Both the position numbers and the translations under genes were made by a program. A stretch of 64,000 nt of DNA, from the NCBI RefSeq assembly GCF_004376845.1, contig NZ_SNUW01000006.1, forward strand, positions 186,001-250,000, in the 5' to 3' direction. Under the pieces are notes generated by a model that saw only the letters and a list, made by a program, of their open reading frames with translations, searched no databases and had not been told where the DNA came from. The DNA comes from Psychromonas algarum. GTDB taxonomy: Bacteria > Pseudomonadota > Gammaproteobacteria > Enterobacterales > Psychromonadaceae. Shown here in pieces: positions 55,806-64,000 of this stretch (the first letter of the stretch is position 1; every line of letters starts with the position of its first letter).

Positions 55806-58343
55806 CTAAGTAACTTGTACTTGATTACGTCCCGTAGATTTAGCTTTGAATAATGCTTTATCAGCTTCTTTAATTAACAGCTTACTATTGCTTCTATCAC
55901 TTGCAATTTGCGTTGCCATGCCAATACTCATTGTCACAAATAAAGAAGCTAAGGATTTAGAATGCTCAATACCTTCAGATTCTATTGCGCTACGAATATC
56001 TTCTGCAATACGTAAAGCGTGTGTTACATTTTTATCTTTAATTAATACTACAAACTCATCCCCGCCATAACGAGCAACAAAACAATCATGCTCTACACAT
56101 TTACGTTGTAAAATATGCCCTATCACTTGCAACACTTCATTGCCTTCAGATTTGCCATAAGCCTCATTGTAAGATTTAAAACAGTCAAGATCGCCAATAA
56201 GCAAAGTGAGTGGCGCTTTCTTTTCAACGGCTTTGTTCCAATATTCTTCTATTATTTCATCAAATACTCGACGATTAGCAACCCCCGTTAGAGGGTCATG
56301 TAACGATTGTCGTTGCAGCTTTGATTCTGCTTGCTCTAATTTTAATTGTTGATTTTTACTATCAGTAATATTTTTTGCACTAATAGCAATACCACGAAAA
56401 TCACCTGTAGGATCATTGAATGGGGTTTTATTCACTTCATACCAAATTTCTTCATTATTAAAAAAAACAAATTCTTCAAATGTAATCGACTCCCCTGATT
56501 TCATTATTTCTTTATTTTGACGATCATGCCAATCAGCTCGTTCATAGGGTAAAATATTTTGTTGTAAAAGACCGCTTAAATCTTCTAGGTCACTCCCCAT
56601 AAAAGCAGAAAATGCTCGACTAGCAGCTAAAATAAGCCCTTTTTCATCTAATACTCCAACAGGCCCTTTTGCATTAGCAAATATACTTTCTAATAATACC
56701 GTTTGTTGAGATAAACTTTTTTCAGCTTGTTGACGTTGCGTACTTTCACCTTTTAACTGCTCGCTTAAAAGGTGCGTTGCTGTCATATCGGTTACCACAC
56801 TCAATATAGAAAAGACTTTTCCTTGTTGATCATAAAGTGGTAATTTACTTTGATTAATTAATTTTTTTGCTTTGTTTTTTTGAGCAATCCATTCCTGTGC
56901 ATAAAACGCCTCTCCCGCTAAAACATCAATATTTTGCTGGGCAGATATTTTTGCTTGTGACTCATTAAAGTATGTTGCTTCTTTAGTTCCTGTTGCATCT
57001 AATACCGTTGTGTTATTAGCTTTTACCCAGCTATCATTACATCCAACAATATCCCCTTGAGGAGAAATAAAACTCACTTGTTCTGAAATTGAAGCCAGTA
57101 CCTTATTAAATTTTTCACGTTCTTTATGCAGGTCATTTTGTAGTTTAACTTGTTCAGTAATATCGTTGAAATAACACAACCAAGCAGACTCTCCTTGATA
57201 ATGAATTCGTTTTGCTGACACCTCAATATCATAAAAGCGACTTACTCCGTGTAAATTTAAACACGTATCTTTAACGATACTTTGATGAGTCATTTTTTTA
57301 ATAAACTGTGATAACTTCAGCTGGTTTTTGCTCTCTTCAAACAGATAAACCTGCTTATTTTTTTTAAAAGAAAAGAGTGACTTAGCTTGCGTATTAGTGA
57401 AGTACAATTCCTTACCATTTAAACCGCAAATAATTAACGGGTAAAGTGATTCACCTAAAAGATAATTAAGGTGCTGTGCTTTTTGTTTTTTAGATTGCTT
57501 GAGCAAAATAATTAAGAGTAAAAATAACAATACAATTAATAAATAACGTCCAGTTACTTTAGATACTCCCCATTGAGAAACAGTGACTGACTCAAGCAAT
57601 GGTGCTAACTTAGCCACTAATTGTTCTTTTTCAATCCCCCACTTTATCCAAGTTAATAAGCTTTCATTATCCGCCACACTATAAGCATATAAAGCATTTC
57701 TATCTGCGCTTACCTCACTAAGGCTTAATAAATAAGGTAATAATTTTTCAATCAATGTCGCGGGAGTATCTACTACTTTGAATAATAAAATAGAATCAAT
57801 TTCCCCCCGATATAAACTGGTTAACAGCGCTAATATACCCGTTGATTCTTGGTAAGTAATATTAGAGTGATGGCTTATAAAGGGTAATAATTTAGCTTCC
57901 GGTAACAAACCACCAACAACCACAGGTGTACGTTGATCATTTAATGCATTTTGAATAAATAAATGGTTTTCAGAGAGATAATAAAATTCACTTGATAAGC
58001 GCATAATCGCTTGAGATTTAAGTGAATTTTGAGTGTTAACAGGCGTATTTAAACCACTATAAATAGCCATATTATCGTGAGTTAATAAGCGAGTTAAATT
58101 TTGTCCATGATAAGGCTTAAATTCAACATTAATAGCCGTTACTTTTGACCATTCTTGCCAATAGTCAACTAACATGCCTTGTGCTAGCGGTTTGGCATTA
58201 AACCCAGAAAAAGGTAGAGCTTCATCAAGATAGACAGTCAATTTAATAGGCTTATCTGAGATATTCAAAGAAGTTGCATAAGTAGAGATGCAAACAGAAA
58301 AGATCAGAGAGATAGATAAAAATAGTTTTTTAAATTGACGCAT
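55806..58343 (-). CDS. Membrane diguanylate cyclase with periplasmic sensor and PAS domains
   Basis: The 845-residue product has a signal segment (about 1-23), a periplasmic solute-binding-like sensor domain (about 30-255), one membrane helix (about 264-282), three PAS-like regions (about 290-660) and a C-terminal GGDEF domain (about 675-845). The GGDEF motif is intact (RYGGDEFVVL), as are the GDLDCFK metal site and ANRRVFDE, so it should make cyclic di-GMP. The RxxD inhibitory site expected just before the motif is not apparent. The ligand sensed in the periplasm is unknown. Confidence 0.87.
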   Translation of the reverse strand: MRQFKKLFLSISLIFSVCISTYATSLNISDKPIKLTVYLDEALPFSGFNAKPLAQGMLVDYWQEWSKVTAINVEFKPYHGQNLTRLLTHDNMAIYSGLNTPVNTQNSLKSQAIMRLSSEFYYLSENHLFIQNALNDQRTPVVVGGLLPEAKLLPFISHHSNITYQESTGILALLTSLYRGEIDSILLFKVVDTPATLIEKLLPYLLSLSEVSADRNALYAYSVADNESLLTWIKWGIEKEQLVAKLAPLLESVTVSQWGVSKVTGRYLLIVLLFLLLIILLKQSKKQKAQHLNYLLGESLYPLIICGLNGKELYFTNTQAKSLFSFKKNKQVYLFEESKNQLKLSQFIKKMTHQSIVKDTCLNLHGVSRFYDIEVSAKRIHYQGESAWLCYFNDITEQVKLQNDLHKEREKFNKVLASISEQVSFISPQGDIVGCNDSWVKANNTTVLDATGTKEATYFNESQAKISAQQNIDVLAGEAFYAQEWIAQKNKAKKLINQSKLPLYDQQGKVFSILSVVTDMTATHLLSEQLKGESTQRQQAEKSLSQQTVLLESIFANAKGPVGVLDEKGLILAASRAFSAFMGSDLEDLSGLLQQNILPYERADWHDRQNKEIMKSGESITFEEFVFFNNEEIWYEVNKTPFNDPTGDFRGIAISAKNITDSKNQQLKLEQAESKLQRQSLHDPLTGVANRRVFDEIIEEYWNKAVEKKAPLTLLIGDLDCFKSYNEAYGKSEGNEVLQVIGHILQRKCVEHDCFVARYGGDEFVVLIKDKNVTHALRIAEDIRSAIESEGIEHSKSLASLFVTMSIGMATQIASDRSNSKLLIKEADKALFKAKSTGRNQVQVT

Positions 58344-58751
58344 GAAAAGTTAGTCACCAAGTAAAGTTAAAATACAGAGTAAGACAGCCCGATTTAATAA
58401 AAATGCAACATTAATTGGCTTAATATCACAGGCTTAAATACTGAGGTTTACAATGAAAATAAGTGTTTAAAAAACTTATTAGCAGTAAAGTAATACTTTA
58501 AAAGCGACAGGATAATTCAGAAATTAATGGCAATTGATATGCGCAATAATGATACGCCCTAAAAAATAAAATACTCGACTCTTCCTCACAAATCATGGAC
58601 TACATTTTGATAAGTCAGGTTCATATATTTTATAAAAAAAAATTAAAATAGTGACTTACATCTCACTAAGTGAGAAAGGCAATATTTAAAAGGATAAAAT
58701 GAGAGGGATCACTAACGTCTTTAATTTATAAAAAGAACGATGGGTAATGAA
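58344..58751. other. Gene-free region upstream of the GGDEF gene
   Basis: These 408 A+T-rich bases lie between rluA and the GGDEF gene on the same strand. I see no gene, no clear terminator after rluA and no repeat. Confidence 0.45.
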
Positions 58752-59435
58752 TTACTGCAGAGCATCAGGCTCTATAAAAGGAACTTCTGTTTTGAAACAA
58801 ACCATTTTTTTAGTGTAAGGATGTTTAATAGAGATCTCAGTTGCGTGCAATAATAACCTTGGAGAAAGCGCTAAAGCCACAGGATCCGCATAAAAATCAT
58901 CGCCTAAAATAGGATGCCCAATAGCTAACATATGCAAACGTAACTGGTGTGTACGTCCCGTCACAGGCATCAACTTAACCAAAGTACTTTGCTTCCCATA
59001 ACTAATCACTTCATAAAAAGTTTTACAGGCTTTACCCGTTTCGAGAGCAATTTTATGCTTAGGAGGGTTATCGGTATCTTTACTTAAAGCCACATCAATA
59101 CAGCCCGTTTTATTTTTAACATGACCAAAAACACGAGCATAATAAATTTTCTTAGTTTCACGCTCTTGAAATTGCATTTTTAACGCCCTTTCAGCATCTT
59201 TACGTAATGCAAAAATGATCACTCCTGACGTAGCTAAATCTAAACGGTGTACGGTATGACTGTTAGGATGCTTTGCTAATAAACGACTGTAGATACTGTC
59301 ATGACGTTCGATATCTCGACCTGGTACTGACAATATGCCGGCTGGTTTATTAAAAACAATCATATCCTTGTCTTTGTAAATCGTATCTAACCAAGGTTCA
59401 GTAGGAGGATTGTAATCAAAGTCATTCATAAGCAA
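58752..59435 (-). CDS. rluA: Dual-specificity pseudouridine synthase RluA
   Basis: RluA modifies U746 of 23S rRNA and U32 of several tRNAs. The 227 residues (E. coli 219) start NPPTEPWLDTIYKD, as in RluA, and carry the catalytic motif HRLDLATSG, then GRTHQLRLHMLAIGHPILGD. There is no S4 domain, as expected for RluA itself. An alternative start lies two codons later. Confidence 0.9.
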   Translation of the reverse strand: MLMNDFDYNPPTEPWLDTIYKDKDMIVFNKPAGILSVPGRDIERHDSIYSRLLAKHPNSHTVHRLDLATSGVIIFALRKDAERALKMQFQERETKKIYYARVFGHVKNKTGCIDVALSKDTDNPPKHKIALETGKACKTFYEVISYGKQSTLVKLMPVTGRTHQLRLHMLAIGHPILGDDFYADPVALALSPRLLLHATEISIKHPYTKKMVCFKTEVPFIEPDALQ

Positions 59436-59597
59436 TTATATTCAGTATTAGTTAAGCGAGGATAAAGAGGTGCTAAAGATACCTGTTTGCATAGGCTTTA
59501 TCAATCAAGCTCACTTTTTTACTTTCACTTTAGCAAAAGGTAAGCCTGATTAGAAAATGTAATCAATAGCTGAATGACTATATTGCTAATATATGCA

Positions 59598-60941
59598 TCA
59601 GACTAAACTCTTCTTCCACTTCCCACCTAACATACGGATATGGAATGGAATACTTTTAATAACTTCTTCTAACAACGTTAAAGCAAATACCCAAACGGCA
59701 CTTAATTCCCAATATAAAACAAATAAAGCAGACAAGGGTAAAATGATAAACCATTGTGTATAAGCATGTATTTTGAATACATGCGTTGCATCACCACCAG
59801 CACGTAATACATTGCCACAAAAAGTATTTGAAGTTCGAATGAAAGCGATAATAAATAAAATAGGAACAAACTGCCAAAGAGTGTCTACTGTTTCTTGTTG
59901 TAACTCAGGGTAAATTAATTTAAACAAATAGAACATGCTGACATAAGCAATGGCAATTAGCACACCAATATAGAATGAAACTCTCCATGCTTTACTAATA
60001 AAAGTATCAAGTAAGCCCCATGATTTTTTACCTAATAAATGCCCAACATTGATACTCGTCGCTTGTGCCCATGCCGTTGCAAGTTGAGCAGAGACTTTAA
60101 CCCAAGGTGCAATCAAAATTAATGCAGCAAATTGATTCACACCTAACTTCGCGTAAATAAGCATACAGATACTATTCACAAGTACCGCACTGACAAAAGT
60201 ACCAGCAATGGGGGTCGCATATTTTAAGTGGAAAAGTACATCAGCCTTAATTAATTTGGCAGGTTTGTTTGCTTTAGTAACACCTATTTTGCTTTGATGT
60301 TTTGAATAAAAAAGTAATAAGAATGAAGTTCGGCATAAAATCGCCACAGCAGAGCCTATCCCAGCACCCACTAATCCTAATGCAGGAAAACCAAGATACC
60401 CATAAATGAAAACGGTACTAACAACTACATTCACAGGGATTTCAACAATATTAGCGTAGAAAGGAATTTTACTATTACCTGTTGCGTTGAAATAAACGGT
60501 AATATTCTGCGAGAAAGCAACGCCAATAGTCACTAACGAGAAAACTCTGAGGTAATCATAAGCCATTACCGCAACGTCCTCTGTATCTGCAATTAATTCA
60601 ATAAGATGCTTGGAAACAGTAAAAATAAGTAAAATACTGATGACCACAATGGCAACATTTACAAATCGCCCGGAACGAAACCCTCGACTCACTAAAGCTG
60701 TATTCTGTGCTCCAAAAGCTTGCGCAATAACCAGCTGAGTACCATTTGAAAACGCAAATAATAAACCAAGAATAATACCTGCAATACTTGCAGCAATCCC
60801 CATTGCAGCAACAGACTCTTCACCTAAAGGCGTAACAAGTACGGTATCAATAACGAGGATCAATTGTAATAAAACGGCATTCATACCAATTGGCCATGCA
60901 AGGCCAAAATTACTTTTCATCGTTGGTGCTGTTTGAGTCAT
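59598..60941 (-). CDS. MATE family efflux transporter
   Basis: MATE transporters export organic cations and drugs against sodium or protons. The 447 residues have twelve membrane segments, with the family's NGTQLVIAQAFGAQN in the first half and ATSINVGHLLGKK in the second. It is a NorM/DinF-type protein, but the substrate cannot be named. It stands alone, with a 450-base upstream space before tmRNA. Confidence 0.88.
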   Translation of the reverse strand: MTQTAPTMKSNFGLAWPIGMNAVLLQLILVIDTVLVTPLGEESVAAMGIAASIAGIILGLLFAFSNGTQLVIAQAFGAQNTALVSRGFRSGRFVNVAIVVISILLIFTVSKHLIELIADTEDVAVMAYDYLRVFSLVTIGVAFSQNITVYFNATGNSKIPFYANIVEIPVNVVVSTVFIYGYLGFPALGLVGAGIGSAVAILCRTSFLLLFYSKHQSKIGVTKANKPAKLIKADVLFHLKYATPIAGTFVSAVLVNSICMLIYAKLGVNQFAALILIAPWVKVSAQLATAWAQATSINVGHLLGKKSWGLLDTFISKAWRVSFYIGVLIAIAYVSMFYLFKLIYPELQQETVDTLWQFVPILFIIAFIRTSNTFCGNVLRAGGDATHVFKIHAYTQWFIILPLSALFVLYWELSAVWVFALTLLEEVIKSIPFHIRMLGGKWKKSLV

Positions 60942-61353
60942 GTATGTACCTTTAAGGTATTATATTGTTTACTTTCATGTAGTAAGTCTGAACATCCGCG
61001 TATTATATTCTTTTAAGTAAGCAATAAAAACTTCATTACTAAAATTACAATGGCTCAATTGATATCAAACAAAATATATAGGAAAAGGGACCTGCATAAA
61101 AACTTTTATACGCACTCTATTTCATCTATGGATCTTTAATCATTATTAGCGTGTAAACCTTTTCTTTAGATGTTCTTGTTTTACTTCTGCATTCGTTAAT
61201 CGAGTTACTTTTGCCATAAGCCGTACCAAGATCCGTTAATGTTCTCTAGTACTACCTAGAGTACTACTTAAATGACAGAGTCTCATGGAACTACAAAAAA
61301 CGTAATAGGATGAAAAATGCCTCTAGCAAGGCGGTATTACTAAATTTTAGGCA
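60942..61353. other. Gene-free region between the MATE gene and ssrA
   Basis: About 410 bases with the MATE gene promoter region on the left. The right part shows no gene, repeat or recognised RNA. Confidence 0.45.
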
Positions 61354-61380
61354 TAAAAAAAGACGCCCTAGAGCGTCTTA
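61354..61380 (-). terminator. Terminator after ssrA
   Basis: The stem AAGACGC / GCGTCTT with a six-base loop is followed by seven Ts on the minus strand, 12 bases past the tmRNA 3' end. Confidence 0.85.
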
Positions 61381-61391
61381 ATTTAAGTAGG

Positions 61392-61746
61392 TGGTGGAGA
61401 TGGGGGGAGTCGAACCCCCGTCCGAAAAGCCTACATCCTCGGTACTACATGCTTAGTCTATCTTTAGATTAACTCTCAACACTCCGACAGACAGGATTGC
61501 AAAGAGCGAGTCCGATACTATTTCGCGGTTCACCCTCGAACAAGGTTCCCTCGCTATCCAAATGTAAATGACCTTCCGAATCCCTGCCCATAGGAGAAAC
61601 GTGGGTGGAAGGCTAGCGAGCCTAAGCTGCTAGAGCGTAGTTATCGTCGTTTGCAACTATAACTTTGGTGGCTTTTTACGAGGCCAGCCACCACCTCGGC
61701 ATGCACCTTGGGTTTCAAGAATCTCGTCGAGTCCTAAATCATCCCC
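61392..61746 (-). ncRNA. ssrA: Transfer-messenger RNA
   Basis: tmRNA rescues stalled ribosomes together with SmpB. The 355-base gene begins GGGGATGATTTAGG and ends in a tRNA-like T arm (GGTTCGACTCC) and encoded CCA; the two ends pair as an acceptor stem. The conserved GAAACCCAAGGTGCATGCCG and GCATGTAGTACCGAGGATGT blocks match E. coli tmRNA. The tag frame after the resume codon GCA reads ANDDNYALAA and stops at TAG; E. coli has ANDENYALAA and TAA. It lies just downstream of smpB on the same strand. Confidence 0.97.
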
Positions 61747-61840
61747 ACAGTGGTTAGTGATAAATCACCAACATTTCAAGTTTAACAAAGCTAAGTCATG
61801 CAAGATAGCATTATCTTCTTATACTTTGCTAAATGCTTGT

Positions 61841-62326
61841 TTATCGAACGCTATGTTTCATCATACGTTCTTTTTGTACTTGCCATTCCCGGTCTTTTAC
61901 ATCACTACGTTTATCATGATCTTGTTTACCTTTTGCTAATGCAAAGGAGATCTTAACCCAGGCTTTCTTCCAATATAAAGAAATAGGGATAATTGAATAA
62001 CCTTGACGCTCTACCTTACCCATTAAATTATCAAGCTCGCGTCTTTTAAGTAGCAATTTTCGATAGCGTAAAGGGTCACATACAACGTGTGATGAAGCTG
62101 CGATTAAAGGTGGAAATGTTGCATTTAATAACCAAGCTTCTCCATTTTTTAAGAAGATGTAGCTATCTGCAATATTTGCTTTACCTGCTCGTAATGTTTT
62201 TACTTCCCAACCTTGTAACTCAAGTCCCGCTTCAAAGCGTTCTTCTAAGTGATACTCATGGGAAGCACGTTTATTACGAGCAATCGTATTATCATTGTTT
62301 TTAGTTTTTGAATTTTTTTTAGCCAT
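61841..62326 (-). CDS. smpB: SsrA-binding protein SmpB
   Basis: SmpB binds tmRNA and brings it to stalled ribosomes. I chose the ATG at 62326 (MAKKNSKTK) with GCAGG upstream, giving 161 residues (E. coli 160); an in-frame ATG lies three codons earlier. The beta-barrel core has [33 protein letters not shown] and [14 protein letters not shown]. The basic tail [18 protein letters not shown] is the ribosome-active part. It is divergent from ratA, as in E. coli. Confidence 0.95.
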   Translation of the reverse strand: MAKKNSKTKNNDNTIARNKRASHEYHLEERFEAGLELQGWEVKTLRAGKANIADSYIFLKNGEAWLLNATFPPLIAASSHVVCDPLRYRKLLLKRRELDNLMGKVERQGYSIIPISLYWKKAWVKISFALAKGKQDHDKRSDVKDREWQVQKERMMKHSVR

Positions 62327-62466
62327 AGCCTGCATTATAAAGTTTGTTTTTTTAAATGGCTATTTGATTTAACGAAAAGTCGCTCATTTATAAGTATTTT
62401 TTACTATTTTTTTTCAGTTCAAGCATTGCATCGTGTAAGATGCTATTTTTTCAAACGAGGTAAAAC

Positions 62467-62904
62467 ATGGCTCAAGTCTCACGCAGCGCATTGTTGATGT
62501 ATAGCGCACAAGAAATGTATCAATTAGTCAATGATGTGAATGCTTATCCTGAGTTTTTACCTGGATGCAGTGAAACGATTATATTATTAGATCAGCCTGA
62601 TTTAATGAAAGCTTCAGTTAAAGTTTCTAAAGCTGGGATCACGCAAACTTTTGTCACTGAAAACACACTTGTACCTGCACAATCTATCACAATGAATTTA
62701 ATTAAAGGCCCATTTAAGCATTTAACGGGTGGTTGGACTTTTACTGCATTAGATGAAAAAGCCTGCAAAGTGAGTTTAGATCTACAATTTGAGTTCAGTA
62801 GCTCTCTTGTGGAGTTAGCATTTGGACGTATTTTTCATGAATTAGTCGGCTCTATGGTGAGGTCTTTTTCAAATCGCGCTAAAACCGTTTATGGTAGTCG
62901 TTAA
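62467..62904 (+). CDS. ratA: Polyketide cyclase/START-domain protein RatA
   Basis: E. coli RatA has been reported to inhibit ribosome subunit association; related COQ10 proteins bind ubiquinone. The 145 residues form one START-like domain with MAQVSRSALLMYSAQEMYQLVNDV and YPEFLPGCSE at the start, and FEFSSSLVELAFGRIFHEL at the end. It is followed by ratB, the conserved pairing. Confidence 0.92.
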   Translation: MAQVSRSALLMYSAQEMYQLVNDVNAYPEFLPGCSETIILLDQPDLMKASVKVSKAGITQTFVTENTLVPAQSITMNLIKGPFKHLTGGWTFTALDEKACKVSLDLQFEFSSSLVELAFGRIFHELVGSMVRSFSNRAKTVYGSR

Positions 62905-62974
62905 TCTTTTATTTTGAAGAAGTAAAATAGTTCTACTATTTACTGAAACTAGTACAATATTGGAAGCAAACAAA

Positions 62975-63271
62975 ATGAGTCAATTAATTGATATAGAAGT
63001 CGTTTATGGTTTACCTCACAAACAAGTTTTGTTGTCATTAAAAGTACCAGCTGGCACTACCATTGAAAATGCCATCAAATTATCAGGCATTGTAAAACAC
63101 TTCCCAGAAATTATCCCTAGCGAAGCCGTTGTAGGTATTTTCAGTAAAGCCGATAAATTAGAAAATACAGTTAACAATGCTGATCGTATTGAGATTTATC
63201 GGCCATTAACAGCAGACCCCAAAGAAATGCGAAAGTTACGCGCAGAGAAAGCCAAACAAGCTAAAAAATAA
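62975..63271 (+). CDS. ratB: RnfH/UPF0125 family protein RatB
   Basis: The 98-residue product is a ubiquitin-like fold protein of the RnfH family. The ATG at 62975 (MSQLIDIEVVYGLP) has GGAAG seven bases upstream; an open frame extends five codons to a TTG. It has the family blocks VPAGTTIENAI, VGIFSK and RIEIYRPLTADPKEMRKLRAEKA. Its function is not established. It lies 70 bases after ratA. Confidence 0.92.
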   Translation: MSQLIDIEVVYGLPHKQVLLSLKVPAGTTIENAIKLSGIVKHFPEIIPSEAVVGIFSKADKLENTVNNADRIEIYRPLTADPKEMRKLRAEKAKQAKK

Positions 63272-63285
63272 TATGTTTAGCCCAC

Positions 63286-63308
63286 AAAAAAGCGCCCTAA
63301 GCGCTTTT
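63286..63308. terminator. Bidirectional terminator between ratB and the fadL-type gene
   Basis: The stem AAAAGCGC / GCGCTTTT around CCTAA has A and T runs at its ends and lies 14 bases after ratB and 30 bases from the end of the convergent gene. Confidence 0.85.
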
Positions 63309-63337
63309 TGTTATTCTCAGATGCGAATAATTAATCT

Positions 63338-64000
63338 TTAAAACTGATGGCTGTATTGCACCGCGGCTAATATTGCATTGGCATGTGTAGTACCTGTAAT
63401 TGAAGATACACCCGGTTTTGATTCTGAAACAGATACGTCTTGACCTAATAAATAAGTTGCACCTAAATCAACATTAGCATTTTCTGATAAGTGGTAAGTA
63501 AAACCAGCTGAAAACCACTGACGATCAGAATCAGGTACTGAAATTGATGTGACTTCATCTTGAGCACTCATGTCATACATATATCCCGTTCTCAATGTCC
63601 AAGATTCACTAAGGTAATATGTCCCACCTAGTGAGAAATGATAAGTATCTTTCCAGTCATAAGTATTTAGTGTGCCAAAAGCTTTTGAATCTAAAGTGTC
63701 AAATGAAGACCATCCAATCCATTGCACACTATAGTGAACTGCATATTTAGTATCTACAATACGATGGTATCCAGAGAACTCGGCCATATCAGGTAAGCCC
63801 AAATGAAGAGTATCATCTTTAGCAGTTACAGAGCCTTGAGCAACGTAGACTGTAGTATCACCTTCAACCTTTAACTCAGGGCTATAATGATAAGATAAAC
63901 CAAATCGGTTATTTTTATTAAGCTCAAAAACAGCACCTAAATTAAAACCAATACCAACACCCGCAGCATCTGTATCTAATGCCGTCGCCCCTGCGTGTGG
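63338..64000 (-). CDS. FadL/OmpP1-family outer-membrane transporter, C-terminal part
   Basis: FadL-type channels bring long-chain fatty acids and other hydrophobic compounds through the outer membrane. The frame is open from its stop to the right edge (220 codons), so the 5' part is outside the window. Visible are barrel strands such as FGLSYHYSPELKVEG, WTLRTGYMYDMSAQ and WFSAGFTYHLSENANVDLG, and the terminal YSHQF with a final phenylalanine. These are typical of the FadL C-terminal half. A TTG at 63802 is inside the gene and is not its start. Confidence 0.87.
   Translation of the reverse strand, partial: PHAGATALDTDAAGVGIGFNLGAVFELNKNNRFGLSYHYSPELKVEGDTTVYVAQGSVTAKDDTLHLGLPDMAEFSGYHRIVDTKYAVHYSVQWIGWSSFDTLDSKAFGTLNTYDWKDTYHFSLGGTYYLSESWTLRTGYMYDMSAQDEVTSISVPDSDRQWFSAGFTYHLSENANVDLGATYLLGQDVSVSESKPGVSSITGTTHANAILAAVQYSHQF

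Noticed and set aside
60942-61353. A riboswitch before the MATE gene
   Set aside because: The 5' region shows no conserved riboswitch core or terminator/antiterminator pair.
63803-64000. End of the fadL-type gene at a TTG start (63802)
   Set aside because: The frame continues open to the window edge with barrel-like sequence; the TTG is internal.

Overview
The window is a stretch of an A+T-rich gammaproteobacterial chromosome. Gene content (zipA/cysZ, sodB-grxD-rnt, nrdA, arcA/arcB, thrABC, xseB-ispA-dxs, ssrA-smpB-ratAB) and the small families shared with Vibrio-like marine bacteria (VF530, DUF3622, YecH, DUF3010) fit a cold-adapted marine genus such as Psychromonas or a close relative. The genus is inferred from gene content only. 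There is no prophage, insertion sequence, CRISPR array or integron in the window.

Layout. 0-11 kb: divisome and housekeeping genes (start of ligA, zipA, cysZ, aqpZ), a DUF411/CopG-like copper protein, a patatin/PlpD-type autotransporter, sodB, grxD, rnt, an outer-membrane barrel, yajD and small conserved proteins. 11-24 kb: class Ia ribonucleotide reductase. nrdA has tandem NrdR boxes and DnaA boxes and ends in a strong terminator. nrdB-yfaE lie 8.6 kb further on. Between them sits a tightly coupled cluster: a TVP38 membrane domain fused to a disulfide reductase, a DUF547 protein, an ABC importer like E. coli YnjBCD, a YnjF-like CDP-alcohol phosphotransferase and a di-iron hydroxylase. 24-31 kb: a Sel1-repeat protein, DUF3010, and leuCD with a separate isopropylmalate/citramalate-type synthase; a Fur-like dyad precedes leuC. 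31-37 kb: rnd, ampG, a lone prepilin-like gene and a lytic transglycosylase with two solute-binding domains. 37-45 kb: the isoprenoid operon xseB-ispA-dxs facing rluF-thiL-pgpA-peptide-binding protein, then tRNA-Leu(UAA), an outer-membrane gene relic and tRNA-Ala(GGC). 45-55 kb: tesB, thrABC with an unusual leader, and arcA and arcB side by side. 55-64 kb: folE2, a PAS/GGDEF sensor, rluA, a MATE exporter, tmRNA, smpB, ratA, ratB and the end of a fadL-type gene.

How genes work together. NrdA, NrdB and YfaE make dNTPs. ArcB/ArcA senses respiratory state. ThrABC makes threonine, and LeuCD plus the synthase serve branched-chain amino acid synthesis. IspA/Dxs supply isoprenoids. ssrA/SmpB rescue stalled ribosomes. 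AmpG and the transglycosylase handle wall turnover. The least understood part is the cluster between nrdA and nrdB, which reads as one membrane-redox/import/lipid-headgroup unit of unknown function. A dispersed repeat of about 125 bp, with three long copies and two short relics, marks several intergenic spaces.
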